A stretch of 47,304 nucleotides of DNA. Source: Clostridiales bacterium. Lineage in GTDB: Bacteria; Bacillota; Clostridia; Christensenellales; Aristaeellaceae. Under the pieces are notes generated by a model. The model had not been told where the DNA came from and ran no database searches. It saw only the letters and a list, made by a program, of their open reading frames with translations. Location: positions 1-47,304 of the forward strand of contig SFOF01000006.1 in the NCBI GenBank assembly GCA_004552515.1, in the 5' to 3' direction. The translations under genes were made by a program, and so were the position numbers. This document shows, piece by piece, positions 34,261 to 42,552 of this stretch; position 1 is the first letter of the stretch; each line of letters starts with the position of its first letter.

Positions 34261-34401
34261 GGCGCGCTGCCGGTATGCCGCGCTGTGACGGCATAGATGC
34301 GCGTCAGTCCGGCGCGCGGGGAAAATTCTGGTCGAGCGCGCAAATCCTCCCGTCGGGCGAATATACTGCCTATTGACAATGAGAGCGGGAGGGGACGCGC
34401 A

Positions 34402-35211
34402 ATGACGGAGGGCATGGACAGGCTGCCGGTGAGAAGGCTGCGGGGCGCGCGGCAGCTGACGGCCGTGCGGCTGAGCGAGGTGGATCCCAATCCGCATCAG
34501 CCGAGAAAGACGTTTTCGGACGCGTCGATCGGCGAGCTGGCCGAGTCCATCGCCCGCTACGGGCTGCTCTCGCCGATCATCGTGCGGCGCGGCGCGGGCG
34601 GGCGCTATGAGCTGATCGCCGGCGCGCGGCGGCTCAGGGCGCTCAGACGGCTGGGGCTGGACACGGCGGACGCGCTGATTCTGCCCCCCGGCGACCGGGA
34701 CACGGCGCTGCTCGCGCTGGTGGAGAATCTGCACCGCGAGCCGCTGGGCTATTTCGACGAGGCCGAGGCCTACCGCGCGTGGATGGACGAGCATCATCTC
34801 AGCCAGCAGGCGCTTTCTCAGCGTTTGCTCAAAAGCCCGTCGGCGGTGGCCAACAAGCTGCGCCTTCTGAAGCTGCCGCCCAGCGTGCGCGACGTGCTGC
34901 AAAAGGCGGGCCTCAGCGAGCGCCACGCCCGGGCGCTGCTCCGCCTGCGGGGCGAACAGCGTCAGCTTGCGGCCGCGCGCCAGATCGCCGAGGGGCGGCT
35001 GAGCGTGCGCGAGAGCGAGGCGCTGGTGACGCGGATGCTGACCGAGCCGTTCGCCGCGCCGGCTGTGAAGTCGCTTTGCCGGGATCACCGGCTGTTCGTC
35101 AACGCCATGATGAACACCGTGCGCACGCTGCAAAGGAGCAACGCGCGCGTCGTGGGGCGCGTCGTGGAGCATGAGGACGACGTGGAGATCATCGTGACCA
35201 TTCCGCGGTGA
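34402..35211 (+). CDS. noc: Nucleoid occlusion protein Noc / ParB-like partition protein
   Basis: A 269-residue ParB-family DNA-binding protein. The N-terminal CTP-binding domain shows VDPNPHQPRKTFSD near residue 28, YGLLSPIIVRRG, YELIAGARRLRAL and LVENLHREPLGYFDEAEAY. The helix-turn-helix covers LSQQALSQRLLKSPSAVANK and LSERHARALLRL. The C-terminal part (CRDHRLFVNAMMNTV and a final VEIIVTIPR strand) resembles Noc more than ParB. Noc stops division over the nucleoid. No parA or rsmG/gid partner is next to it, which is unusual for the oriC-proximal noc/parB loci. GGGAGGGG is seven bases before the ATG. Noc versus ParB is moderately sure. Confidence 0.82.
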   Translation: MTEGMDRLPVRRLRGARQLTAVRLSEVDPNPHQPRKTFSDASIGELAESIARYGLLSPIIVRRGAGGRYELIAGARRLRALRRLGLDTADALILPPGDRDTALLALVENLHREPLGYFDEAEAYRAWMDEHHLSQQALSQRLLKSPSAVANKLRLLKLPPSVRDVLQKAGLSERHARALLRLRGEQRQLAAARQIAEGRLSVRESEALVTRMLTEPFAAPAVKSLCRDHRLFVNAMMNTVRTLQRSNARVVGRVVEHEDDVEIIVTIPR

Positions 35212-35246
35212 AGGGAATGTTTTTTGCGGCGGCGGTCATTTTTGTG

Positions 35247-35275
35247 TTGCGCGGCGCGGCAAAAAATGATAAACT
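35247..35275 (+). promoter_or_regulatory. Promoter of the ThuA-like gene
   Basis: TTGCGC (35247-35252), 17-base spacer, TAAACT (35270-35275). Confidence 0.5.
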
Positions 35276-35328
35276 GTGAATGAACGCGCATGGCGCATAA
35301 CGGATGAATAAACGGGAGGATATGAAAT

Positions 35329-36069
35329 ATGATTCGCGTTACGGTTTGGAATGAATTCCGCCATGAAAAGTCCAGCCCCAAGGTGGCCGCCATCTATCCC
35401 AACGGTATGCATGAGACGATCGCCGAGTTTCTGAGGAAGCAGCCCGACTTTGAGGTGCGCACCGCCACGCTGGACGAGCCGGAGCACGGCCTGACCCAGG
35501 AGGTGCTGGACAACACCGACGTGCTGACCTGGTGGGGCCATATGGCGCACGGCGAGGTGAGCGACGAGATCGTGAACCGCGTGTACAAGCGCGTCATGGA
35601 GGGCATGGGTCTGATCGTGCTGCACTCCGGCCACGCCTCCAAGATCTTCCACAAGCTCATGGGCACCGACACCGGCAAGCTGCGTTGGCGCGAGGACGGC
35701 GAGATGGCGCGCCTGTGGGTCATGGATCTGGCGCATCCCATCGTGCAGGGCCTGGAGGATCACTTCGATCTGCCCATCGAGGAAACCTACGGCGAGCATT
35801 TCGATATTCCCAAGCCCGACGATCTGATCTTCGTCAGCTGGATCCCCGGCGGCGAGGTGTTCCGCAGCGGCTGCACCTGGCACCGCGGACTGGGCCGTAT
35901 CTTCTATTTCCAGCCCGGCCATGAGTCCTGCCCCAGCTATCACGACAAGAACGTGCAGCTGGTCATCACCAACGCCGTGCGCTGGGCCTATCGCCCGCAG
36001 CCGGTGTATCAGTATGTGACCGGCCACACCACGGCGCTCAGGGATATCAGCCTGGGCAAGCAGGACTAA
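35329..36069 (+). CDS. ThuA-like domain protein
   Basis: The 246-residue product matches the trehalose-utilisation ThuA family, a class I glutamine-amidotransferase-like fold without the usual amidase triad. Typical segments are MIRVTVWNEFRHE, DVLTWWGHMAHGEV, GLIVLHSGHASKIFHKLMG and GRIFYFQPGHESCPSYH. ThuA proteins take part in disaccharide 3-keto-sugar metabolism in rhizobia; in Clostridia their role is unknown, but they often neighbour sugar oxidoreductases. GGGAGG is nine bases upstream of the ATG. The codon bias is strong and regular, suggesting good expression. Confidence 0.88.
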   Translation: MIRVTVWNEFRHEKSSPKVAAIYPNGMHETIAEFLRKQPDFEVRTATLDEPEHGLTQEVLDNTDVLTWWGHMAHGEVSDEIVNRVYKRVMEGMGLIVLHSGHASKIFHKLMGTDTGKLRWREDGEMARLWVMDLAHPIVQGLEDHFDLPIEETYGEHFDIPKPDDLIFVSWIPGGEVFRSGCTWHRGLGRIFYFQPGHESCPSYHDKNVQLVITNAVRWAYRPQPVYQYVTGHTTALRDISLGKQD

Positions 36070-36192
36070 AAGCGTTTTTGAATTTTAAGGCGGCAGCTTT
36101 CGCGTCTGGACAGCCTGACGCGGGAGAGGATAGTCATGCTTGAGATTACAGGCGCTCTCATTGGAAAACACACTTTGATATCATTGTCATAT
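36070..36192 (+). other. Structured spacer/leader upstream of the PHP operon
   Basis: CGCGTC (36101-36106) pairs with GACGCG (36117-36122). CTCTCAT (36155-36161) is complementary to ATGAGAG (36191-36197), the left arm of the next terminator, so the two folds exclude each other. No known riboswitch consensus recognised and no clear promoter. Confidence 0.35.
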
Positions 36193-36235
36193 GAGAGGAG
36201 AAACTGTCTTGAAAAGTGGTTTCTCCTCTCTTTTT
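36193..36235 (+). terminator. Strong intrinsic terminator just upstream of the PHP gene
   Basis: A perfect 12-bp stem (36193-36204 with 36219-36230, 14-base loop) is followed by TTTTT. It ends about 10 bases before the ribosome binding site of the next gene, so it either ends the ThuA transcript or attenuates the operon. Confidence 0.88.
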
Positions 36236-36260
36236 GCAGATGCGAAAGGAAAGATGAAAC

Positions 36261-37184
36261 ATGATTCAAAGCACGCTTGATCGCGAGGGGCGCTTCTATC
36301 GCGGCACGCTGCATATTCACACCACCGTTTCGGACGGCGAGCTGACACCCGAAGCCACAAAGGCGCTCTACAAGTCCAACGGCTATGACTTTATCGCCAT
36401 CACCGATCACAACGTCTATGGCGTGTATGACGATCTGAATGACGACGATTTTTTGATGATCCCGGGCACGGAGATCGATTCGGTCTATCAGGGCGGCGTT
36501 CATCATGTGGTGGGCGTTGGCACGCCTGAGGGGACGGGCTACGCGCACGGCTTTCGCTTCGACCGGACGCGGCTAAAAAACGCACATCCGCAGGAGCTGG
36601 TGGACGAGCTGACCGCGCATGGGAATATGGCGATCTATGCGCATCCGTTCTGGAGCTACTGCGATCCCGCGCTGCTGTTCAGCCTGCGCGGTCTGACCGG
36701 CATGGAGATCATCAATTATAGCTGCGAGCAGGAATGGAAGAGCGGCGTCAGCGAGTTTTATTATGAATATCTGCGCGCGCGTGGAAGCGGGCTGTGGTGC
36801 TTCGGCGCGGACGATGCGCACGGTCATGTGCCGGACTATATGGGCGGCTACATTACGGTCAAGGCGCCCGAGCTGAAGCATGAAGCGCTGCTTGGAGCCA
36901 TAAAGCGCGGCAGCTTCTACGCCTCCTTTGCCCGCGCGGGTGAAAAGGCCCCCGAGATATACGACTTCCGCGTTGAGGATGGCGTGGCGATTGTCGAATG
37001 CTCTCCGGCACGCAACATTCATATCAACGTCAGCCGAACCTGTTATCATCCCGCGCACGCCGCTCAGGGTCAGCAGCTCACCCGGCATACGTTTCGTCTG
37101 CCTGAGGACGCGCGGCAGGTGCGCGCCATCGTGAGCGATTTTCAGGGACTGGTCAGCTGGACGCAGCCCATTGTGCTGAAGTGA
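36261..37184 (+). CDS. PHP domain metal-dependent phosphoesterase-like protein
   Basis: A 307-residue protein with an N-terminal PHP fold. Metal-binding motifs are visible in order: GTLHIHTTVSDGELT (HxH), FIAITDHNVYG (DH), the Glu in IPGTEID, IYAHPFW and WCFGADDAHGH near residue 195. PHP proteins hydrolyse phosphoester bonds using three metals; relatives in sugar clusters can be phosphatases of unknown specificity. The C-terminal 90 residues form a beta-rich extension. It is first in a run of four genes and stops 12 bases before the metallophosphoesterase gene. Confidence 0.88.
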   Translation: MIQSTLDREGRFYRGTLHIHTTVSDGELTPEATKALYKSNGYDFIAITDHNVYGVYDDLNDDDFLMIPGTEIDSVYQGGVHHVVGVGTPEGTGYAHGFRFDRTRLKNAHPQELVDELTAHGNMAIYAHPFWSYCDPALLFSLRGLTGMEIINYSCEQEWKSGVSEFYYEYLRARGSGLWCFGADDAHGHVPDYMGGYITVKAPELKHEALLGAIKRGSFYASFARAGEKAPEIYDFRVEDGVAIVECSPARNIHINVSRTCYHPAHAAQGQQLTRHTFRLPEDARQVRAIVSDFQGLVSWTQPIVLK

Positions 37185-37196
37185 GGAGCGGCGTCT

Positions 37197-38261
37197 ATGA
37201 GCAGAACCATGCCTTCCTATGTGGAAGAAATGATCGACGGCGCGGTCAGCCGCCTGGATAATCTGAAAAACGAGCATACCGTGTCCTTCGCCTTTATGAC
37301 CGATACGCACAACTGCACGACCCTGACCGAACGCGGGCTTTACGCCCTGCGGGAGATCGACCGGCGCGCGGGCGTGGCGTTCACCTGCCTGGGCGGCGAC
37401 TATCTGTGCAACAACGCGCGCACGAGCAGGGAGATGGCGCTTTCTCAGCTGCGCGAGCTGGGCGATCTGCTGGAAACCTATACGCAGCCGCCGGTGATGG
37501 TGGTCAACGGCAACCACGACCGCAATATGTTCGGGCCGGAGGAAAACGCCGTGCTGCCGGACGAAATGTACGATATAGTGATGCGCCATCACAGGGCGCG
37601 CTTCGTGGGCGACGATCAGGCCGAAAAGGGCATGTACGGCTATTACGACGTGCCCGAGGCGAAGCTGCGCGCGGTGTTCCTCAATGTATTCGATCTGACC
37701 TACCGCATTAAGGACGGTCGACTCGTTCCCTGCGGTCAGCCGGTGGGCGCGGCGCTGGACGGCCGTCAGCTGCAATGGGTGGCCGAAAGGGCGCTCGCGC
37801 TGCCGCCGGAATGGGGCGTTGTGTTCTTTGCGCACACCACGCCGCTGCCCGCGCCGTTTGAGGGCGGCTGCGAGCGGGTCTTTGGCGGGGACGCGCTGTG
37901 GGAGATCATCTGCGCGTGCAGGCGGGGGACGGCCTACGCCGCGTCCGCGCGGTGCGGTGCGCTCTTTTATGACGTGCATTGCGATTATACGGCGCAGGGC
38001 CCGCGCGATGTGATCGGCTTTTTCTGCGGCCATCATCACTGCGATTTCACATGGAAGGCAGACGGCATTCCCATCATTGTCTGCCTGTCTGCGGCCAGCG
38101 ATAACTTTGAGACGCAGGTGTGCGGGGACGGGCGGCTGCACCTCAAGACGCGCGGTTCCGGCGAGGAAAGCGCGTTTTCGGTGTTCACGGTTGATCGCGC
38201 GGCGCGGCGGATTTACTGCGTGCGCTGCGGCGCAGGCCCCGATTTTTCCACAACATACTGA
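37197..38261 (+). CDS. Calcineurin-like metallophosphoesterase
   Basis: The 354-residue protein carries the metallophosphoesterase motifs: FAFMTDTHNCT (DxH, with Thr-His), CLGGDYLCNN (GDxx), VVNGNHDRNM (GNHD), VVFFAHTTPLP and FFCGHHHCDFTW (GHxH). There is no signal peptide. Family members cleave phosphomono- or diesters using two metal ions. Substrate unknown; position between a PHP-domain gene and a GH127 gene suggests a phosphorylated glycan or sugar. GAGGAG lies eight bases before the ATG; translationally coupled to the previous gene. Confidence 0.9.
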   Translation: MSRTMPSYVEEMIDGAVSRLDNLKNEHTVSFAFMTDTHNCTTLTERGLYALREIDRRAGVAFTCLGGDYLCNNARTSREMALSQLRELGDLLETYTQPPVMVVNGNHDRNMFGPEENAVLPDEMYDIVMRHHRARFVGDDQAEKGMYGYYDVPEAKLRAVFLNVFDLTYRIKDGRLVPCGQPVGAALDGRQLQWVAERALALPPEWGVVFFAHTTPLPAPFEGGCERVFGGDALWEIICACRRGTAYAASARCGALFYDVHCDYTAQGPRDVIGFFCGHHHCDFTWKADGIPIIVCLSAASDNFETQVCGDGRLHLKTRGSGEESAFSVFTVDRAARRIYCVRCGAGPDFSTTY

Positions 38262-38284
38262 CGCTGTGAGGGAGGAACACTGCC

Positions 38285-40201
38285 ATGACGGACGCTGTTT
38301 TCAACAAGATCAATGCGCCGCTTTTGCAGGACACGCGCCTGGGCGGCTACGCGGGTATTCTGAGCGCGCGCTTTTTTGAAGAGCGCATCTTCTCCGAGGA
38401 AGCCTATAACGGCATATTCAAAGAGGCGGAGGACGCCTTCCGCGAAAAGCTGGACGACCAGACCATCATCGGCTACTGGCGCGGCGAATTCTGGGGCAAG
38501 CTGGTCATCAGCGCCGCGCGCGTGTGCCGCTATACCGGAAATCATGAGCTGTACGCCTTCCTGAAAAAGTCGGCCGAAACCATGCTCTCCCTTCAGGAGG
38601 CGGACGGCTACCTGGGCACCTACAGGAACCACGATTTCGTCTGTCCGCCCGCCGCTGAGGACGCGGAAAAGCTGGTCGGCTGGAAGTGCTGCTGGTGCTG
38701 GAACATCTGGTGCCGCAAGTATACGCTCTGGGGACTGATCGAGCTGTACGACCTGCTGGGCGATGAGGCGATCCTGACCGGCGCGCGCCGTCTGGCCGAT
38801 CACCTGATCGATCAGCTCGAGCGGCTGAATCTCACGCTCGGCGAAACGGGCACCTTCGCGGGGATGCCCAGCGGCTCCATCATCAAGCCCATGCTGCTGC
38901 TCTATCGCTACACGAACGATCCGCGCTATCTGAAGCTGTGCGTCGATATGGCCGAGGACTGGGACCGCGCGGACGGCAAAAAGCCGAACATCATCGCCAA
39001 TGCGCTCTCCGGCAAGCCCGTGGCCGACTGGTATCCGGGCGATACCTGGGCGAAGGCCTATGAGATGATGTCCTGCCTGGACGGCCTGCTCGAGCTTTAC
39101 CGCGTGACCGGCACGGAGAAATACTTCGCCGCCGTGCGCGCAATGTACGATCTGCTGGTGAAATACGAGCTGAATCCGCTCTTCAGCGTGGGCTTTAACG
39201 ATCAGTTTTCGAACGCCGCCCGGCAGATCAACGGCATCACCGAGCCGTGCGACGTGATCCACTGGATGCGCGTGTGCTACGAGCTGTTCACGCTGACCGG
39301 CGAGAGCAAATACATGGATTCCTTCGAGCTGGCCTACTACAACGCGTTCCTTGCCGGCTCCTTCAAGGACGGGCGCTGGGGCGCGCGCGGCGTGCGCAGC
39401 CATGGGCGGCATCTGGTCGAGCATCAGCTGCGGCTCAAATACAGCCACTGCTGCGTCAACAATATGCCCCGCGGCTATATGAACCGCGCGCAGGCGGCCG
39501 TGATGAACGGCGGCGAGGGGCTGTATATCAATCTCTTCGATGAATTCGACGCGGTGATCGCCTGCCCGGGCGGTCAGGACAGCGTGAGCATCCGCGGCAC
39601 CTACACCCGCGACTGCCGCGCCGTGATCACCGTCGATCATCGCGCCCAGCGCGCCGAGGGGCTGCTCGTTCGCGTGCCTGCCTGGAGTGAAAAGAGCGAG
39701 ATCCGCGTAAACGGCGAGACGTTCGCGCCCGCGGCGGGCGGCTGGTTTAAGGCGACGCTTGCGCCCAACAGCGTCAATCTGATCGAGATCGCCTATGACA
39801 ATACACCGCGTGTGCATCCGTTCCCGTGGCCGACGCCGCGCCTGCCCGAGGACGCGTGGAAGTGCGTGCGCTTTTGCAGCCGCTCGGAAACCGGCCTGGG
39901 CAACATGAACTATGAGGACATGATCTTCGAGCCGCGCTGTACGCTGACGATGGGGCCGATCCTGCTCTGCCGCAGCAAGCTGATCGGAAACACCGAGTCG
40001 GAGATGTTCGACGCGCCCTCGGTGTTCGGACAGGACTGCGCGCTCACGCTGGAGGACGAGACGACGCTCGGACATCAGTGCGTCTTTAAGGCGACGCTGA
40101 CCACGCCCGCCGGTGCGCTGGAAACGCGCGTGTGCGATTTTGCCTCGGGCACCAACGTGATTTCTGCGGACGACGCGCGCCTGTTCAGCATCTGGTTCTG
40201 A
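38285..40201 (+). CDS. GH127-like beta-L-arabinofuranosidase family protein
   Basis: A 638-residue (alpha/alpha)6-barrel protein of the DUF1680/GH127 type. Visible blocks are GYWRGEFWGKLVISAARVC, EADGYLGTY, the catalytic-region EPCDVIHWMRVCYELFTLTG, YMDSFELAYYNAFLAG and SHCCVNNMPRG. GH127 enzymes use a zinc-bound cysteine as nucleophile; here Cys389/Cys390 fit the Cys-Cys pair and the Glu-x-Cys of EPCD fits the other zinc ligands. The C-terminal beta domains follow from about residue 420. Members remove L-arabinofuranose from plant or glycoprotein arabinans. No signal peptide. RBS GGGAGG is upstream. Confidence 0.85.
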   Translation: MTDAVFNKINAPLLQDTRLGGYAGILSARFFEERIFSEEAYNGIFKEAEDAFREKLDDQTIIGYWRGEFWGKLVISAARVCRYTGNHELYAFLKKSAETMLSLQEADGYLGTYRNHDFVCPPAAEDAEKLVGWKCCWCWNIWCRKYTLWGLIELYDLLGDEAILTGARRLADHLIDQLERLNLTLGETGTFAGMPSGSIIKPMLLLYRYTNDPRYLKLCVDMAEDWDRADGKKPNIIANALSGKPVADWYPGDTWAKAYEMMSCLDGLLELYRVTGTEKYFAAVRAMYDLLVKYELNPLFSVGFNDQFSNAARQINGITEPCDVIHWMRVCYELFTLTGESKYMDSFELAYYNAFLAGSFKDGRWGARGVRSHGRHLVEHQLRLKYSHCCVNNMPRGYMNRAQAAVMNGGEGLYINLFDEFDAVIACPGGQDSVSIRGTYTRDCRAVITVDHRAQRAEGLLVRVPAWSEKSEIRVNGETFAPAAGGWFKATLAPNSVNLIEIAYDNTPRVHPFPWPTPRLPEDAWKCVRFCSRSETGLGNMNYEDMIFEPRCTLTMGPILLCRSKLIGNTESEMFDAPSVFGQDCALTLEDETTLGHQCVFKATLTTPAGALETRVCDFASGTNVISADDARLFSIWF

Positions 40202-40274
40202 CGGCGGCACTTTTTTACGAGAACGGTGCGGGCGGCCCGTCCGCGCGGACATACGAAAGGCGGAAAAAAATACT

Positions 40275-41000
40275 ATGTTTCTATATCTCGTACGGCACGG
40301 CGAGCCGGACTATAAAAGGGATGTTCTGCTGCCCTGCGGCTGGGAGCAGGCCGAGCTGGCGGCGCGGCGGCTGGCCGTGGACGGCATCGACGAAATTCAC
40401 GCCTCGCCCATGGGGCGCGCGCAGCAGACGGCGCAGCCGCTCTCGAAACGGCTGGGCCTGCCGGTGATCACCGAGCCGTGGGCGCGCGAGCTGACCGAGG
40501 CGACGTGGACGCCCTATCCCGACGGCAGAATCAAGGGGCTTTTCCGCGTCGAGCCGGCGCACTTCCACGACCCCGCCTACCGGCATATGGACACGGAGGA
40601 CGCGCTTTCCGGTCTGCCGGGAATGTGCGAGGGCGGCTATCCGCAGGAATACCGCGAGCGCGCGGAGGGGCTGGACGGCTTTCTGGCGCGCTGCGGCTAT
40701 CAGCGCACTGAGGAAGGCTTTTATCACGCGCAGGCGCATACGGAAAAGCACATTGCGCTCTTCTGCCACGGCGCGATGACGCGTGTGCTGCTCTCGCATA
40801 TGCTGCACATTCCCGTGCAGTATCTGGCCAGCACGCTGTCGGTGCATTTTACCGGCATTACGATCCTCGAGTTCTCGGAGGAATGGGGGCGCGATATTGT
40901 GCCGCGCATGATCTGCTGCGGCGATATTGGCCATCTCTATACGCGCGGCGAGCCGCAGACGACGTTCTATGTCGAGGGTGCGCCCAGACGGCCCTTCTGA
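40275..41000 (+). CDS. Histidine phosphatase (phosphoglycerate mutase-like) family protein
   Basis: A 241-residue member of the histidine phosphatase superfamily. The phospho-acceptor motif is LVRHGEPDYKR at residue 5, the second arginine lies in SPMGRAQQTAQPL, the acid residue in ARELTEATW and the second histidine in IALFCHGAMTRVLLSHML. Such proteins dephosphorylate sugars, sugar phosphates or nucleotides. It follows the GH127 gene by 73 bases and likely belongs to the same operon, which then contains three different phosphohydrolase folds. Confidence 0.9.
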   Translation: MFLYLVRHGEPDYKRDVLLPCGWEQAELAARRLAVDGIDEIHASPMGRAQQTAQPLSKRLGLPVITEPWARELTEATWTPYPDGRIKGLFRVEPAHFHDPAYRHMDTEDALSGLPGMCEGGYPQEYRERAEGLDGFLARCGYQRTEEGFYHAQAHTEKHIALFCHGAMTRVLLSHMLHIPVQYLASTLSVHFTGITILEFSEEWGRDIVPRMICCGDIGHLYTRGEPQTTFYVEGAPRRPF

Positions 41001-41010
41001 TCGAAAAGGC

Positions 41011-41061
41011 AAATAAAAAACCGCCGGAGACGTTCCATGCTGTCATGGACGCTTCCGGCGG
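41011..41061 (-). terminator. Intrinsic terminator of the glycosyltransferase operon
   Basis: CCGCCGGA (41021-41028) pairs with TCCGGCGG (41054-41061) and CCATG (41035-41039) with CATGG (41044-41048); the minus strand then reads TTTTTTATTT. Confidence 0.85.
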
Positions 41062-41075
41062 TCTGTTCTATCCGG

Positions 41076-42101
41076 TTATTTGTCGAAGATTTTGCCGCGC
41101 TGCACGCGATAGCTGACCACATACAGCACCGCATCGACGATGATCTTGGCCAGCAGCTCGGGCACATGGATGAGCGTGAGCAGCTTCAGTCCGCCGCACG
41201 AGCAGGCCAGGACGCACGCGGCCAGCAGATAGTATTTCGCGAACGACTGCGGCGTGGCCTTGCGCCCGAACACCATGCGGCTGTTGAGCGTGTAGTTGGT
41301 CAGCGAGCTGACGACGCGCGCGATGATCTGCGCGGGCACGGCGGTCAGATGCACAGCGTAATGGCAGAGAATGAACAGCACATAATCGATCACCGCCGAT
41401 ATGATCGACGAGGCGCAGAACCGGCCCGCCTGCCGGAACATGAGCCGGTAGATCTTCAGGCCGTCCTTCAGGCCGTTGAAGTGCGATGAGGAATTGTTGT
41501 CGATATAGATCGTCTCGATGCTTACTTCCTCGACCGGCATTTTCAGCTCGTTCGCCTTGATGAGCATATTGATCTCGTATTCATAGCGGTCGCCCTCGAG
41601 ATTGGAGAACGCCTCGAGCGCGCAGGCGGGCAGGCCGCGCAGGCCGGTCTGGGTATCGCTGATCCACAGCCCGGTGAGCAGGCCGAACACGCCGCAGGTG
41701 AGCGTGTTGCCGGCCTTGGAGCGCAGCGGCATGGCCTTTTTGTCGCGCGAACCGAGGATGAGCGCGTCGGGATGGGCGATGAGCGCGTCGGCGATCTTCG
41801 CCACGTCGTCCGGCGTGTGCTGGCCGTCCGCGTCGGCAGTGACGACGCCCACGTTCGGCGTTTTCATGATCTCGCGGATGCCGGTCTTGAGTCCCGCGCC
41901 CTTGCCGCGGTTGACCTCGTGGGTGAGCACGGTCGCCTTGCCGGCAAGATCGCGGAAAATATCGGCATAGGCCGCGCCGCCGCCGTCGTCAATGACGACG
42001 ATGCGATGAAAGCCCTTGGCGATCAGCTCGTCCACCAGCTTGTTGAGCCGGCGATCCGGCTTGTAGGCGGGAATGAGAACGGCGATGGATTCGTAATTCA
42101 T
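41076..42101 (-). CDS. GT2 glycosyltransferase fused to a GtrA-like membrane domain
   Basis: A 341-residue fusion. Residues 1-220 are a GT-A family 2 transferase: IAVLIPAYKPD, VIDDGGG, the acidic TADADGQHTPDDV (DxD-type) and the DTQTGLRGLP motif, typical of dolichol/undecaprenyl-phosphate glycosyltransferases. From residue 225 on come four hydrophobic helices of the GtrA family (FCASSIISAVIDYVLFIL, RVVSSLTNYTLNSRMVF). Such fusions load a sugar onto undecaprenyl phosphate and help flip it for teichoic acid or polysaccharide decoration. The ATG at 42101 is chosen over one at 42113, which overlaps the apparent ribosome site. Third gene of the operon. Confidence 0.9.
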   Translation of the reverse strand: MNYESIAVLIPAYKPDRRLNKLVDELIAKGFHRIVVIDDGGGAAYADIFRDLAGKATVLTHEVNRGKGAGLKTGIREIMKTPNVGVVTADADGQHTPDDVAKIADALIAHPDALILGSRDKKAMPLRSKAGNTLTCGVFGLLTGLWISDTQTGLRGLPACALEAFSNLEGDRYEYEINMLIKANELKMPVEEVSIETIYIDNNSSSHFNGLKDGLKIYRLMFRQAGRFCASSIISAVIDYVLFILCHYAVHLTAVPAQIIARVVSSLTNYTLNSRMVFGRKATPQSFAKYYLLAACVLACSCGGLKLLTLIHVPELLAKIIVDAVLYVVSYRVQRGKIFDK

Positions 42102-42149
42102 AAATTCAACCATCTCTTCCGTATATTTTAGAAGGCTTTATCAGTGGGC

Positions 42150-42539
42150 CTATCGGGGCTGCGGCGGGGAAGTCCGGCGCGGGGGCTGCGATTGAGGGCG
42201 GGGCTGCGCAGGGCGATTGACCGGGCGCGGCGCGCCTGCGGCCTGACGGGCGCGTTCCTCGGCGGCCTTCACGCGGCGCTGATACTCCATGCGCTCGACG
42301 CGCCGCTGAAGGGCGATGTTTTTGACCGCGTAGTAGATGGCCAGGATCGCCAGCACGAACGTCAGCCGCTTGTGGAACTCGTTGGTCATGAAACCCATGG
42401 GCTTGTTGAAGCGGTCGATCACAAAAAACACGATCAGCATCCCCGATATGACGATCATGACATGGGGCAGCAGCTTTTTGACCAGGTTCAGCCAGTCGGC
42501 CGGCCGGGCGCGCTTAATCCAGTGAATGATTCTCTTCAT
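42150..42539 (-). CDS. Small membrane protein of unknown function
   Basis: A 129-residue protein with a basic N-terminus, two predicted membrane helices (HVMIVISGMLIVFFVID and LTFVLAILAIYYAV), a charged coiled-coil-like stretch (RRVERMEYQRRVKAAEERAR) and a disordered Pro/Arg/Gln-rich tail. No family recognised. It starts 13 bases after the phosphodiester glycosidase-like gene, with its GAGAGGA overlapping that gene's stop, and is followed by the GT2-GtrA gene, so it is probably part of the same envelope system. Confidence 0.7.
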   Translation of the reverse strand: MKRIIHWIKRARPADWLNLVKKLLPHVMIVISGMLIVFFVIDRFNKPMGFMTNEFHKRLTFVLAILAIYYAVKNIALQRRVERMEYQRRVKAAEERARQAAGAPRPVNRPAQPRPQSQPPRRTSPPQPR

Positions 42540-42552
42540 AAATGCCGTCCTC

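Noticed and set aside
33551..34288. A single intact 266-codon isomerase
   Set aside because: The frame is open, but the last 50 or so residues are nonsense relative to the family, and the true C-terminus lies in another frame.
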